Source: Phycisphaerales bacterium (GTDB taxonomy: Bacteria > Planctomycetota > Phycisphaerae > Phycisphaerales > UBA1924). Taken from it: a stretch of 64,000 nucleotides of DNA. Of the stretch, positions 8,902 through 18,888 are shown piece by piece. A model generated the notes under the pieces. The model searched no databases. It was not told where the DNA came from and saw only the letters and a list, made by a program, of their open reading frames with translations. Each line of letters opens with the position of its first letter. The stretch's first letter is position 1. The position numbers and the translations under genes were made by a program. The stretch covers positions 372,001 through 436,000 of the forward strand of contig JADJMV010000004.1 of the NCBI GenBank assembly GCA_016709445.1, in the 5' to 3' direction.

Positions 8902-10651
8902 TGCAGCACCCCAACCTCACGACCATCGCGGCCGCGATCGCCCTCGCGCTCGCGGGCCAGGCCCTGGGCCAGGAGCACATCCCCGGCAAGGTTGACATCT
9001 CGTTTAACCGCTACAACACCTACGAGGAGCTCGTCAGCTCGATGCAGGCCATCGCGGCCGCGTATCCCGAGATCGTCTCCCTGCAGCGGATCGGCTTCAG
9101 CGGGCTCGGCCGTCCGATGTACGTGGCGACGGTCAACGCGCCGAAGACGGGCCCGGACACCTCGAAGCCGGCGATGTGGATCGACGGCAATGTCCACGGC
9201 AACGAGATCCAGGCGGGCGAGGTGGTGCTCTATTCGCTCTGGTACCTCACCAAGGCCTACGGCCAGAACGAGGACCTGACCGAGCTGCTCGATCACTACT
9301 CGTTCTACTTTCTCGTGAGCCAGAACCCCGACGGGCGGGACTACTGGTTCGAGCACGCCAACGACCCCAACAGCTCACGCTCCAACCAGCGTCCGATCGA
9401 CGACGACCGCGACGGCCTGATCGATGAGGACCCCGACGACGATCTCGACGGCGACGGGTCGATCACGATGATGTGGATCGCCGACCCCGACGGGCGCTGG
9501 AAGCGGGACGAGGTGGACCCCGGATCTTCACGCGTGTCCGCGACGACGAGAAGGGGCAATGGACACTGCTCGGCCAGGAGGGGCTCGACAACGACGGCGA
9601 CGGGCGCATCAATGAAGACGGCCCGGGCGGTGACGACATGAACCGCAACTGGCCCAGCGATTGGAAGCCCAACTATGTGCAGTACGGCGCGGGCGAGTTC
9701 CCGCTGTCCAACCCGGAGACCAGGGGCATCGCCGATTTCATCCTGGCCCACCCCAACATCGCGTCGGGGCAGAGCTACCACAACGCCGGCGGCATGATCC
9801 TGCGGGGCCCGGGCGTCGACTACCAGGAGAGCGCGTATCCCCGCGAAGACGTCGCGGTCTACGACGCGATCGCGAACACGGGCGAGGACCTCCTGCCCTA
9901 CTACAAGTCGATGGTCACCTACAAGGATCTCTACTCGGTCCACGGCGGCTTCACCGACTGGCTGAGCGAGGGGCTCGGCGTCTACGCCTTCACCAACGAG
10001 CTCTGGAACAGCGGGAAGTACTTCCAGCGCGACATCACCAGCCCGGACGATGAGCGCATGTGGCTCTTCCGCGACCGGCTCCAGTTCGGCCAGGTGTTCA
10101 AGGACTACACCGAGTACGACCACCCCCAGTACGGCAAGGTGCTTATCGGCGGGCTCAACAAGTGGTCCAGCCGCACAACCCCGACGTTCATGCTCGAGGA
10201 AGAGTGTCACCGCAACTTTGCGTTCACGATGTTTCACGCCGACCAGATGCCGCGGCTCGAATGGGGCCCCACCGAGATCGAACGCGTCGGCGACGCCGAT
10301 CTCTGGATGGTGACCGTCGAGATCAAGAACTCGAGGCTCATGCCCACTCGCGCCGGAATCCAGGCCCGCGAGAACATCGGTTCGGCCGACATCCTCTCCT
10401 GCGAGCCCGGCCAAGGGGCGAGGGTCGCCATGTCCGGCTCCATCCGCCAGCGTCGCGACACCTCCCTCGATGAGGAACGCCACGAGCCGGGCCGGGTGCA
10501 GGTCCCGCGCGGCGTCCCGGGGAAGGGCAGCCTGCTGCACCGGTTCTACGTGGAAGGTCCGAAGGGCGCGACGCTGAAGCTCAGCTATCACTCCGAGCGC
10601 GCCGCCGACATCGAGACGACGCTCACGCTCGCGCCGCGGGCCCGCGAGTAG
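8901..10651 (+). CDS. secreted M14-family zinc carboxypeptidase; frameshifted at a C4 run
   Basis: The start overlaps the previous stop (ATGA-type, at 8899-8903), so translation is coupled. A signal peptide (MQHPNLTTIAAAIALALAGQ) precedes an M14 domain. It has zinc ligands HGNE at about residue 96, a DDLDGDGS calcium-like loop, the substrate motif DMNRNW, the third zinc ligand in SYHNAG, and catalytic Glu in FTNELW. The frame is lost at the CCCC run 9518-9521; restoring one C gives DPRIFTRVRDDEKGQW. The product of about 580 residues would be an exported peptidase cutting C-terminal or gamma-D-glutamyl bonds; substrate unknown. The C-terminal beta domain matches that of the upstream paralogue. 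Confidence 0.85.
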
Positions 10652-10669
10652 CCGCCGGGCGGCGAGGCG

Positions 10670-12697
10670 TCAGGATGCCGGTGGCAAAGGCGTCCGAGGG
10701 AGCCAGAGCACGAACTCGGCGCCGGGCTCGACCGACCGCGCCAGCCGCAACTCGCCGCCGAGCGATCGGGCAACGCCGCGCGCCAAGGCCAGGCCCAGGC
10801 CGAGCCCCGAGGTGCCATCGCCGCCATGCTCGCGCGCCCGCACGAAGGGGCTGAAGATCCGCCGCCGTTCGCGCCGGGGCACGCCGGCCCCGAAATCTCG
10901 CACCCGGAACTCCACACCGCCGCCCGCTTCGCGCACCCTGATGGTCACGCGAAGGTCCTCACCCGATGCGCCGTACTTGCATGCGTTGTCGACGAGATTG
11001 ACGAGGATGCGTCCGACCGACTGGGCATCGCCTCCGACAACAAGCTCGTCGGCCCCTCGCGAGTCGGAGTCGAACGTCATCCCCGCCTGCTCGGCCCGCT
11101 CCCGGAGCGACGGGAGGACGCCCTCGAGGATGTCGCCGACCCGCTCGCCCCGCACCGCCTCGCGCCTCGCGCCACCCATCCGGGCGTACACCAGCACGTT
11201 CTCGACGATCCCCGCCAGACGCTCCGATTCCCGCCGAAGGGTCGCGAAGTACTCGCCGCGCCGCGACTCCTCCTTGACCATCCCGTCGTCGAGCATCTGG
11301 GAATACAGGCAGAACGTCGTCAGCGGTGTCCGAAGCTCGTGCGTCACGGCCGAGACGAACCGGCCCCGCCGCTCGGAGAGCGCCAGGGACGCCCGCAGCA
11401 CGGCCGCGATCGCGATGATCGCTGCCACCACCGCCAGCCAGGCCACGAGCATCACCGTCCGCGTCGGCGTCAGGCCGGACATCTCGGCCATGCGCATCGA
11501 TCCCGGCAGTAATGCCGCCGGCACCCCGGCGAGCAGGCGGCCGGCGTCGATCGTGCCCGGCCCGGCCGACGTGGGGCGCACGCCGGCTGCCCCCTCCTCC
11601 GGCAGCGGCTGCAGGGCCGCGTCCGGCAGCAAGTCGTGCACGCTCGCCAGCAGTTCGGCCCGCAATGAGGGCCAATCCACCCAGAAGCCCTGCAGAGTCT
11701 CCTCGCTCCCCACGCGCACCACGCGGATAAAGAGGAGTTCCGGCTCGCCGCCCCCCGGTGGCCGGAGCCAGGTCGAGACAAACGGCCATGTCTGCACCGT
11801 CCGCTGGCCGCTCGGCGCGGGCGGGTCCGGAGCGGCCTCGAGCGTCACCTCCTCGCGCCCCGGGTCGGGCCTCGAGCCCTCGGCCATGACCCGGTCTGCG
11901 CCCGACGCGGCCCCGGCCGCCTGCTTCGCTGCGGCCGTACGCCGGTCGGGCTTGGCGCGGCTCGATTCCACCGCATCGTTGATGTTCCTGGCGCTGTCCA
12001 CCGCCTGCTGCCGGGCCTGAAAGTCGTAGCTCGCACGCCCCTTCTCCTCGCCCGCCGACTCATCCTTCAGCGCGAGCAAGTCCGCCGTAGGCGGCATCGT
12101 CGGCTCGGCCTGCGCGAGCAACTGCAGTTCGCGGCTGCGCTGCGCGAGCATCGTGTCGACGCCCCGATTGACGGCGCCGAACTGCACCCCAACCGGTTCC
12201 GGGGCGCCGCGCAGGAGCGTGGTCAGGTCGAGCAGCTTCCGCTCCGCCTCGAGGATTTCCGAGAGCGGGAGCGACTCCTGGCCCACGCGGTCGCGCATGT
12301 CCTGATCCGGCACCTCCGGCGAGGTGAGCCAGCCGTCGCGCGTGCCCTCGAAGTGCAGCCGGATGAACTTGCCCGCACCGGTCAAGAGGGGCGAGGGCTC
12401 GAGCGATTCGCCGGGCTCCATCGGCTCCCACATGCGGGAATATGCCCGCTCGGCCGGGTAGAACGCCCGGTACTGGAAGTAGGGCCGCGCCGCCTCACCC
12501 GCGATCAGGGGGCTGAGGAGGCCGTCCATCCGCCACAACGCCAGACGCACCGCCTCCTGCCGCTTGGCCGAGGCCTGGGCGTCCCGCTCCCGCCGCTCGA
12601 GGCTGAGCACCTGCCACGTGACCCAGCCCAGACCGTCGACCACCAGCAGGGCGCACACCGCGAAGGTCATCCATGTCAGCCTGCGGGCCGTCCTCAT
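10670..12697 (-). CDS. membrane sensor histidine kinase
   Basis: A protein of 675 residues begins with a transmembrane helix (TWMTFAVCALLVVDGLGWVT). It has a long extracytoplasmic region of about 370 residues that includes an Ala/Lys-rich disordered part, then a second helix (VMLVAWLAVVAAIIAIAAVL). The cytoplasmic kinase has the H box at about residue 450 (AVTHELRTPLTTFCLYSQML), the N box ILVNLVDNACKYG, the G1/F region RDFGAGVPRRERRRIFSPF and the G2 box SGLGLGLALARGV. It is the partner of the OmpR-type regulator encoded just upstream, probably coupled through an ATGA overlap. The signal is unknown. The gene may belong to one transcript with the VIT/VWA/DUF4139 genes. Confidence 0.9.
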   Translation of the reverse strand: MRTARRLTWMTFAVCALLVVDGLGWVTWQVLSLERRERDAQASAKRQEAVRLALWRMDGLLSPLIAGEAARPYFQYRAFYPAERAYSRMWEPMEPGESLEPSPLLTGAGKFIRLHFEGTRDGWLTSPEVPDQDMRDRVGQESLPLSEILEAERKLLDLTTLLRGAPEPVGVQFGAVNRGVDTMLAQRSRELQLLAQAEPTMPPTADLLALKDESAGEEKGRASYDFQARQQAVDSARNINDAVESSRAKPDRRTAAAKQAAGAASGADRVMAEGSRPDPGREEVTLEAAPDPPAPSGQRTVQTWPFVSTWLRPPGGGEPELLFIRVVRVGSEETLQGFWVDWPSLRAELLASVHDLLPDAALQPLPEEGAAGVRPTSAGPGTIDAGRLLAGVPAALLPGSMRMAEMSGLTPTRTVMLVAWLAVVAAIIAIAAVLRASLALSERRGRFVSAVTHELRTPLTTFCLYSQMLDDGMVKEESRRGEYFATLRRESERLAGIVENVLVYARMGGARREAVRGERVGDILEGVLPSLRERAEQAGMTFDSDSRGADELVVGGDAQSVGRILVNLVDNACKYGASGEDLRVTIRVREAGGGVEFRVRDFGAGVPRRERRRIFSPFVRAREHGGDGTSGLGLGLALARGVARSLGGELRLARSVEPGAEFVLWLPRTPLPPAS

Positions 12698-13409
12698 GGC
12701 CCATCCTCATCGGTCGGCGCGCCCCCAGCATGTACCCCTTCCCCCGCACCGTCACCACGACCGTCGGGTTGGTCGGATCGTCCCCGAGCTGCTCGCGGAG
12801 GCGGGCGATGGCCATATCCACCGTACGTGTCTGCATGCCCCGCGGATCGACCCCCCACACCCGCTGGAGCAGCTCGTCCCGAGAGATCGCCCGCCCGCGG
12901 TTCGAGGCCAGATACTCCAGCACCTCCGCCTCGCGCTGCGCCAGCACCACCTTCCGGCCATCGGCGAGTGTCGCCTCCCGGCGCTCGAAGTCGATGGTCC
13001 GGCCATCGACCGACAGACGCTGCAGCGGCTTGGGACGCTCCGCGGAACGGCGCAGCACCGCCTCGACCCGGGCCAGCAGCTCCCCGGCGTTGAACGGCTT
13101 GACGATGTAGTCGTCGGCCCCCAGCCGCAACCCCCGCACCCGGTCCTCGGCCTCGCCCTTGGCCGTCAGGAAGATCACCGGCAACCCCGGACGCACCCGA
13201 CGCAGCTCCTCCATCACGCTCAGGCCGTCGCGCCGCGGCATGTAGATATCCAGCAGGACCATGTCAATCTCGGCGGAGGAGGCCACCTCGAAGCCCTGCC
13301 GCCCGTCGGCCGCCTCGAGCACGGTGTAGCCGGCGAACTCCAGCGCGTCGCGCACGCCGCGCCGGATCGCCGAATCGTCCTCCACCACGAGCACGCGAGC
13401 AAGCGCCAT
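12495..13409 (-). CDS. OmpR/PhoB-family response regulator (probable frameshift near its 3' end)
   Basis: The start at 13409 (MALARVLVVEDD) gives a receiver domain with the acidic pair EDD, phospho-acceptor Asp in MVLLDIYMPRRDG and conserved Lys in DDYIVKPFNAGEL. A winged-helix DNA-binding domain follows, ending VRGKGYML. As sequenced the frame runs on to 12495, more than 200 bases into the kinase gene, with an unlikely tail. The C5 run at 12722-12726 (G5 on the coding strand) is suspicious: one more base would end the protein at MLGGAPTDEDGP, with a stop at 12694-12696 overlapping the kinase ATG as ATGA. I think that is the true structure (12694-13409). It acts with the downstream kinase. 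Confidence 0.88.
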   Translation of the reverse strand: MALARVLVVEDDSAIRRGVRDALEFAGYTVLEAADGRQGFEVASSAEIDMVLLDIYMPRRDGLSVMEELRRVRPGLPVIFLTAKGEAEDRVRGLRLGADDYIVKPFNAGELLARVEAVLRRSAERPKPLQRLSVDGRTIDFERREATLADGRKVVLAQREAEVLEYLASNRGRAISRDELLQRVWGVDPRGMQTRTVDMAIARLREQLGDDPTNPTVVVTVRGKGYMLGARRPMRMGHEDGPQADMDDLRGVRPAGGRRSGLGHVAGAQPRAAGAGRPGLGQAAGGGASGVVADGRPPQPPDRG

Positions 13410-13454
13410 GCGATTCCCCGATTCCGGGCCGGACGCCCGGCACATCCTACCGCT

Positions 13455-14990
13455 TCACCAGTTGTAGTGGACGGTGTAGGTCACCACCGCCTCGCCGTCC
13501 GGGGCGATCGTCACCGGGAAGTGGACCGTCCGGGAGTCCTGCTTCTCGAAGCCCTGGCTCTTCTTGGTGATGTTCCAGTTGGCCCAGCGGTACAGGCTCT
13601 CCCGGACGATCACGTTCACCGGCTCGGCCTTGTGGTTGCGCACCTTGATCTCGATCGTCTCGTCGAGCCAGTCCTTCTCGAGGTCCACACGGAAGTCCAC
13701 CTGCCTCCGCTCGCCCACCACGTCGAACGCCTCGCCCATGTTGATCAGCACCGTCTCGTCCTTGGGGGTGTGGTCGATCACGTCCTCGCCGATGAACTCC
13801 ATCGAGCCGTCGTCGGCATCGACCTGGTTCACGCGGATCCGACCCTTCGGCATCGGCATCCCGAGCCCGTGCTCCTTCGAGTTCTTGAACTTGAGGTAGA
13901 CGTCGACCTCCTTGCTCATGGGGATGCCCAGGTCCCGATCGAGCGCCGGACTGGGCCACCAGCCCCCGTAGGGCCACGCGAGCCCGGAGTAGACCAGCAC
14001 CTTCTCCGCGGGCACGCCCTTCGCCGCCTCGAACAGCTCGATCTGCTTGGTCGAGTTGTCGGGGAGCGTCGTCGGCCGACCCAGCGTGTAGAGGTGGTAC
14101 TCGAAGAACGACTTCTCCTGGAAGCCCGCTTCCTCGGCCACCGCTCCGCCGCGCGCCATCGAAAGCATCTCACGCCCGCCCCCATAGACCTGCGGCCGCG
14201 GCGCCCGGTGCACATCACCGGCCACCAGCTTGAGCCTCGCGTCGTCGTAGGTCGCCCCGGACTGGTTCACGATGCTCACCCAGGCGCCGACATCGAGCAG
14301 CCCCGAATTGGCGTTCTCGCCCGGCGAGAAGACCAGGTTGTAGTCGGCCCACCACGTGATGCCGGTCGTCTGGTAGGTCACCCGCGCGTCCTGCTCACCG
14401 CCCTGCGCGCTCGACACATCCCACACGAGCGTCGGGCGCGTGATCAGCCCGGAGGGCAACGCCGGGAAGTGGATCGAGCTGTACCCATTCAGCGTCACCA
14501 GCGTGCCGTCGTCCTGCTGCAGGATCACGCCCCCCGCCGCCGAGAGCAGTTTGCCGGTCACCGTCTTCACGCCGCCACCGGCAACCTGATCGATGCTGAT
14601 GGTCTGGTCAAGGAACCGCTCCAGCAGCTTCTGATTGCTCACGAGGTCAAACTGGTAGTTCTGCTCGAGCACCCGCGTGCCCGCCGGGCTCGTCAACGAC
14701 TCGAACGCGACAGTCGTCGGATCGATATACGCCGCCACATCGGTGAACCGCACGACCGACCGACCCGGCACCAGCTGCACCCGCCGCTCCTGCTTCACCA
14801 CCGCGTAGCCCGGCAGCGGCTGGTTCTGATACGGGTTGTAGAAGGGCGAGGGCGGCGTCGGCCGGTACATCTCCGGTGGGATCCCGCCGGGCTCGGCCGA
14901 CGAGTAGATCGTCAGGGCGGTCTGGTCGGCCACCACGGGCGTCGCCAGGCCGGCCAACGCGAGCATCGCTGCAAGAGTCCTCTTCATCAT
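13455..14990 (-). CDS. secreted DUF4139-domain protein
   Basis: I chose the start at 14990 (MMKRTLAAMLALAGLATPVV), which has GGAG upstream and opens a signal peptide. A further in-frame start lies 13 codons upstream but would bury the signal. The 511-residue protein matches DUF4139 proteins: an N-terminal strand-rich part (RRVQLVPGRSVVRFTDVAAY), a central ITWWADYNLVFS segment and the terminal VDLEKDWLDETIEIKVRNHK with repeated beta strands. These proteins are exported and of unknown role, often called mucoidy-inhibitor related. It sits 46 bases upstream of the response regulator and 54 bases downstream of the VWA gene, in the same direction. Confidence 0.8.
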   Translation of the reverse strand: MMKRTLAAMLALAGLATPVVADQTALTIYSSAEPGGIPPEMYRPTPPSPFYNPYQNQPLPGYAVVKQERRVQLVPGRSVVRFTDVAAYIDPTTVAFESLTSPAGTRVLEQNYQFDLVSNQKLLERFLDQTISIDQVAGGGVKTVTGKLLSAAGGVILQQDDGTLVTLNGYSSIHFPALPSGLITRPTLVWDVSSAQGGEQDARVTYQTTGITWWADYNLVFSPGENANSGLLDVGAWVSIVNQSGATYDDARLKLVAGDVHRAPRPQVYGGGREMLSMARGGAVAEEAGFQEKSFFEYHLYTLGRPTTLPDNSTKQIELFEAAKGVPAEKVLVYSGLAWPYGGWWPSPALDRDLGIPMSKEVDVYLKFKNSKEHGLGMPMPKGRIRVNQVDADDGSMEFIGEDVIDHTPKDETVLINMGEAFDVVGERRQVDFRVDLEKDWLDETIEIKVRNHKAEPVNVIVRESLYRWANWNITKKSQGFEKQDSRTVHFPVTIAPDGEAVVTYTVHYNW

Positions 14991-15044
14991 CGGTCTCCAT
15001 TCATGGCTCTCGATCATGACATCATCCATCGCTGAAAGCCCCCA

Positions 15045-16259
15045 TCACTCGTATCGGATCCCCACCCGGGCGGCCTGCACGCGCAGCGCCTCCAGCACCC
15101 GCGTGTCGAACGCGTCCCGGCTCTCGCCGCCGAGGCGCGACATCTCCAGCTTCAGGTATTCGTCCCGCCGCGCGGCCAGCTCGCCGATCTTCGCCTGCAG
15201 GGCCTCGCGCTCCGAGGCCTTCTTCGAAATCAGCGCACGCTGTTCGTCCTGCGAGAGCCCCGCGAGCTCCGGCGGGAGTTCATCTCCCTTGATCTCCTCG
15301 AGCTTGACGGTGCCGTCGGCGAGGTCCTTGACCAGCTCCTGCCGCCCCGTGAGCGTGGCGCCCCCCGCGCCCCCGCCCAGATACGCCGCCCGGCCCGCCG
15401 CCGCCGGCGCCTCCGCGGCCTCGGCCAGCTTCAACGCCCGCTCCCGACGAGACTCCAGCTCGGCCTGGTCCTGCCTGCTCCCGTAGGCGAGCAGCGTCCC
15501 CGACAGGCGCGTCGCGAGTTCCCCCAGTTCCTTGTCGTAGGGCGTGGCCACCGCGACCATCCCGCCCGACTGCTCGATCGCGAGGTACTCACCCTCCCCG
15601 AGCCTCGCCACCTCCTGCCAGACCCGCATCGCCTCGGCATCCCCGCCGCACTGGATCGCGTTGACCGTGATCCCGCGCCTCGCCGCCTCCTCGCACGACG
15701 CCTGGTACCGCACGTCCTGCTCATAGTCCATGTGGGGCGGGGCGTCGCCCACCAGGTAGATCAGGCGCAGCGTCATCGCCCCGCTCTTGTCGTCCCGGGG
15801 CGTCCACGCCATGCCCGTCACCGCCTCGTGCAACGCCTGGTTCACACTCTCCGGCCCGTCGCCCCCGCCGTCGGCGGCGTACTCCATGAGGTCGGAATAG
15901 AGCTGGTCGAGGTCCTCGGTCAGCGCGGTGGCTTTCGTGATGTAGGCATCTCCCCGGTCGCGGTAGCCCACGAGGCCCATCCGGATCGTCGGGCGGGGCC
16001 GCGCCGTGGCGATCTGGTTCGCGATCGCCCAGATCTTCGACTTGGCCCCCTCGATCAGCCCCGACATCGAGCCCGTCGTATCCAGCACGAACACCACCTC
16101 GATCGTCGCCTCACCCGGGGCCGTCGCGCCCCGACCCAGCATGTCTGTGACCGCGAGCGGCTGGTCGATGCTCTCCTGCGCCCTCACCACCCCCGCACCC
16201 AGGCCGAGGACCAGACCCGCCGCCACCACCAGGCTCGACACTCGATGGGAACCGATCAT
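15045..16259 (-). CDS. secreted von Willebrand factor A domain protein
   Basis: The start at 16259 follows AAGGAAGGAG and opens a signal peptide (SSLVVAAGLVLGLGAGVVRA). A VWA domain follows with an intact MIDAS first motif (VVFVLDTTGSMSGLIEGAKS) and the later TLRLIYLVGDAPPHMD motif. After about residue 270 the chain becomes helical and charged (SQDEQRALISKKASEREALQ), probably a coiled coil. VWA domains bind metal and mediate protein contacts; the ligand is unknown. It is flanked in the same direction by a VIT-VWA protein (124 bases) and DUF4139, a trio that suggests a shared envelope function. Confidence 0.82.
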   Translation of the reverse strand: MIGSHRVSSLVVAAGLVLGLGAGVVRAQESIDQPLAVTDMLGRGATAPGEATIEVVFVLDTTGSMSGLIEGAKSKIWAIANQIATARPRPTIRMGLVGYRDRGDAYITKATALTEDLDQLYSDLMEYAADGGGDGPESVNQALHEAVTGMAWTPRDDKSGAMTLRLIYLVGDAPPHMDYEQDVRYQASCEEAARRGITVNAIQCGGDAEAMRVWQEVARLGEGEYLAIEQSGGMVAVATPYDKELGELATRLSGTLLAYGSRQDQAELESRRERALKLAEAAEAPAAAGRAAYLGGGAGGATLTGRQELVKDLADGTVKLEEIKGDELPPELAGLSQDEQRALISKKASEREALQAKIGELAARRDEYLKLEMSRLGGESRDAFDTRVLEALRVQAARVGIRYE

Positions 16260-16382
16260 CGCGAAGCTCCTTCCTTCTCGTCCCTTCGGCGCGTTCCAAC
16301 CGCGCCCCGCGTGCGCACGCCGCACGCGCCCGTCCATCGCGCCGGCCGCAAACCGGCCGGCGCCGCTCCCTCGCCGCACTGC

Positions 16383-18683
16383 TCAGGACGACTGGCGGAC
16401 CAGGGTCCGCTTGCCGTCGAGCATCAGGTACACATCACCCTCCACCGCCAGCACGCCCTGGCGGTTCTCCTTCGCGAGCCGGTCCACCAGCGTGAAGTAC
16501 TCGTCGCTCGCGAACTCGATCGTCCGCTCCGGCTCGCTCTCGGCCTGGTCGAGCAGCCCCGCCTCGACCCACCGCTGCCCGCGCCGGTAATACGCCTGAT
16601 CGGCCGACTGACGCACGCTCGAGAACGTCGTCTCGTCCACCGCGGCCTCCTTGGCAGCGCCGCCGCCGACGGCGTACAGGAGCCGGTTGTCCAGGTTGAG
16701 CTTGTCGGACCGCTGCTGGGCCTGCGAGTTGGCCTCCTGCGAGACCGCGCCGCTCCCGGCGCGCCCGCCGCCCAAACGCGTCCCGGCCTCGCGCTCCATC
16801 CGCGCCCGGAGTTCCGGCATCGGCAGGCCCGCGCTCGGCTGCCGACCGCCGCTCTCCCCGCCGAAGAACTCGTTCTGCTCGGCCGCGAGAAACGCCGTGT
16901 ACTCGGTCAGAATGCCAAACTCCGTCGAGAGGCGGATGACCTCGTCAACCAGCTCCTTGTTGGGCTCGGCCCCGTCGGCGCCCGACTGGCGGATCTCATC
17001 GATCAGCGTCCCGATCTTCCGCGTCGCCCAGATCCGCGGCACGTAGCTGTGCTGCACGCTCGCCTGGGCCAGGTCGAAGGTCGCCTCAAAGGTGACCTCC
17101 TTGCCCGCGCTATCCCGCCCCCGGAGCGTGAACCGAAGCGGCTCGCCCGACACATACTGCCCGAACACCGACACCTGCTCGCCCTCGAAGACGTCCGAGA
17201 GCGACCCCGGCAGCACCTCGCGCACCGGCTGCACCGCCAGCGGGCTCGGGTCTTTCAGGGCGTAGCTCAGCACCGGCTCGGCCAGCACCGGCCCCTGCAG
17301 ACGCCGGAACACCTGCCCCACCTTCACCTCGATGTCCTCATTCGGGAGCACATAGGTCGGCACGCCCCGTGCCCCGTTCGCCAGCCCCGAGAGCAGCGGC
17401 GAGTTCACGTCCAGCCCCACGCCGAACGCGAAAATCCGCCGCCCGAACGCGTTGGCCTTCCTCGCCCCCTCGCGGATCTCCCGCTCGTCGCGCACGCCCA
17501 CCGTGGGCAGCCCGTCGGTCAGGAAGAGCACCACGGGGAACATCCCCTCCGCCGGCTTGGGCGAGAGGGCCTGCACCAGCGCGTCGTTGATATTGGTCCC
17601 ACCCACCGCCTTGAGGTCTTGCAGATACGCCCGGGCCGCGCCCGCGCTCTTCGAGTCCTTCACCACCGGCGCCGCCGCGAAGCTCGCGATCGTGTCGGAA
17701 TAGTCGATGATGTTGAACATCTCACCGTCGTCCAGCGCGTCGAGGATCTGCAGCGCCGCGTTCCGCGCCTGCTCGAGCTTCTCCCCACGCATCGAGCCCG
17801 AGCGGTCGATCACCACCGTGACCTCCCGCTTGAACTTCCGCCGATCGTCGTCCGCGGGCACCCCGAGCAGCAGCATGAAATAGCCGCCCTTGCCTCCGCC
17901 GATCTTCGGATCGGGGTAGGCAAGCAGCGAGGCCGAGAGCCCGTCCGAAGCCGCCGTGACGTACGACAGCCGGAACGCCCCCGGCGCCGAGGCCGAGGCC
18001 TCCGGCACCCGCACGCGCACCACGCCGTCATCGCGCCGCTCGGTCGTCAGATCGTGGCTGGGCGAATACACCGCGCCGATCGACTTCGCCGACTTGATCC
18101 GCGCCTCGAACGACCACTTCACACCCGACCGCTCGAGCGACTCCGAGCGCGGGAACACGTAGTCCACCCGCGGGCCATCCGCCGGCAGCACCTGCTCATA
18201 GATCAACTCCATCCGCTGCGTGCCGTTGGCCGGCACGGGGAACACGCTCGATCGGATCAGATTCAGCCCCGCGAACTCCACCAGCCCCGGGTCCCGCGTC
18301 CTGCGCACGATCGACTCGTAGATCCGCCGCGCCTCCTCGCGCGTCAGGACCCTCGCGATCCCCTCGTCCGGCAGGCCTTCCAGCCTGAACTGACGCACCG
18401 TGGCGCCCTCCGGCACCGGCATCAGGAGCTGCGCCTCCTGCGGACGCCCGTCGGGGTTCCGGAGCACGATCCCGACCGTCGTCGTCGCGACCTGTTCACG
18501 GATGCCGACATCCACCGAGACCGAATCGATCGTGACCGGCGTCTCGCGGATCGGCGGGAGCACCACCCGGTGCTGAGGAATGACGATGTTCCCCCCGTCG
18601 TCGGTCAACTGGGCAAACGCGCCCGGGGCCGCCAGGCCCAGGACGAACGCCACAAGTACGCGTGCTGTTCGGGAGATGTGCAT
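16383..18683 (-). CDS. secreted VIT-domain plus VWA-domain protein
   Basis: The start at 18683 has GAGGAG upstream; the first 25 residues (RTARVLVAFVLGLAAPGAFA) are a signal peptide. Residues of about 45-170 form a VIT domain (SVDVGIREQVATTTVGIVLR, then LTREEARRIYESIVRRTRDP). A VWA domain near residues 270-440 has its MIDAS motif VVIDRSGSMRGEKLEQA and VVLFLTDGLPTVG. The last 250 residues are helical. The order is that of inter-alpha-trypsin-inhibitor heavy-chain-like bacterial proteins, but no C-terminal sortase or membrane anchor is visible. It heads the minus-strand series leading to the two-component system, which may sense or control the same envelope state. Confidence 0.87.
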   Translation of the reverse strand: MHISRTARVLVAFVLGLAAPGAFAQLTDDGGNIVIPQHRVVLPPIRETPVTIDSVSVDVGIREQVATTTVGIVLRNPDGRPQEAQLLMPVPEGATVRQFRLEGLPDEGIARVLTREEARRIYESIVRRTRDPGLVEFAGLNLIRSSVFPVPANGTQRMELIYEQVLPADGPRVDYVFPRSESLERSGVKWSFEARIKSAKSIGAVYSPSHDLTTERRDDGVVRVRVPEASASAPGAFRLSYVTAASDGLSASLLAYPDPKIGGGKGGYFMLLLGVPADDDRRKFKREVTVVIDRSGSMRGEKLEQARNAALQILDALDDGEMFNIIDYSDTIASFAAAPVVKDSKSAGAARAYLQDLKAVGGTNINDALVQALSPKPAEGMFPVVLFLTDGLPTVGVRDEREIREGARKANAFGRRIFAFGVGLDVNSPLLSGLANGARGVPTYVLPNEDIEVKVGQVFRRLQGPVLAEPVLSYALKDPSPLAVQPVREVLPGSLSDVFEGEQVSVFGQYVSGEPLRFTLRGRDSAGKEVTFEATFDLAQASVQHSYVPRIWATRKIGTLIDEIRQSGADGAEPNKELVDEVIRLSTEFGILTEYTAFLAAEQNEFFGGESGGRQPSAGLPMPELRARMEREAGTRLGGGRAGSGAVSQEANSQAQQRSDKLNLDNRLLYAVGGGAAKEAAVDETTFSSVRQSADQAYYRRGQRWVEAGLLDQAESEPERTIEFASDEYFTLVDRLAKENRQGVLAVEGDVYLMLDGKRTLVRQSS

Positions 18684-18888
18684 CGTCGGGCTCCTCGTGC
18701 GGGGGGCGCGCCGGACTCGTCGCGCCCACACAAGAGATACCGACGATCCGCGGCCCCGAGCGCAACCGGCTCGTAACGACCCCGGGGCTCGCGGCGTGGC
18801 AGGTCTCATGCTAAGCTGCCCTTCCCTCCCCGCCGGGTGAGGGGGATGAGCCCGTTTGTCAACTCGCGTCGGGGGAGGAGTCTGTTGC

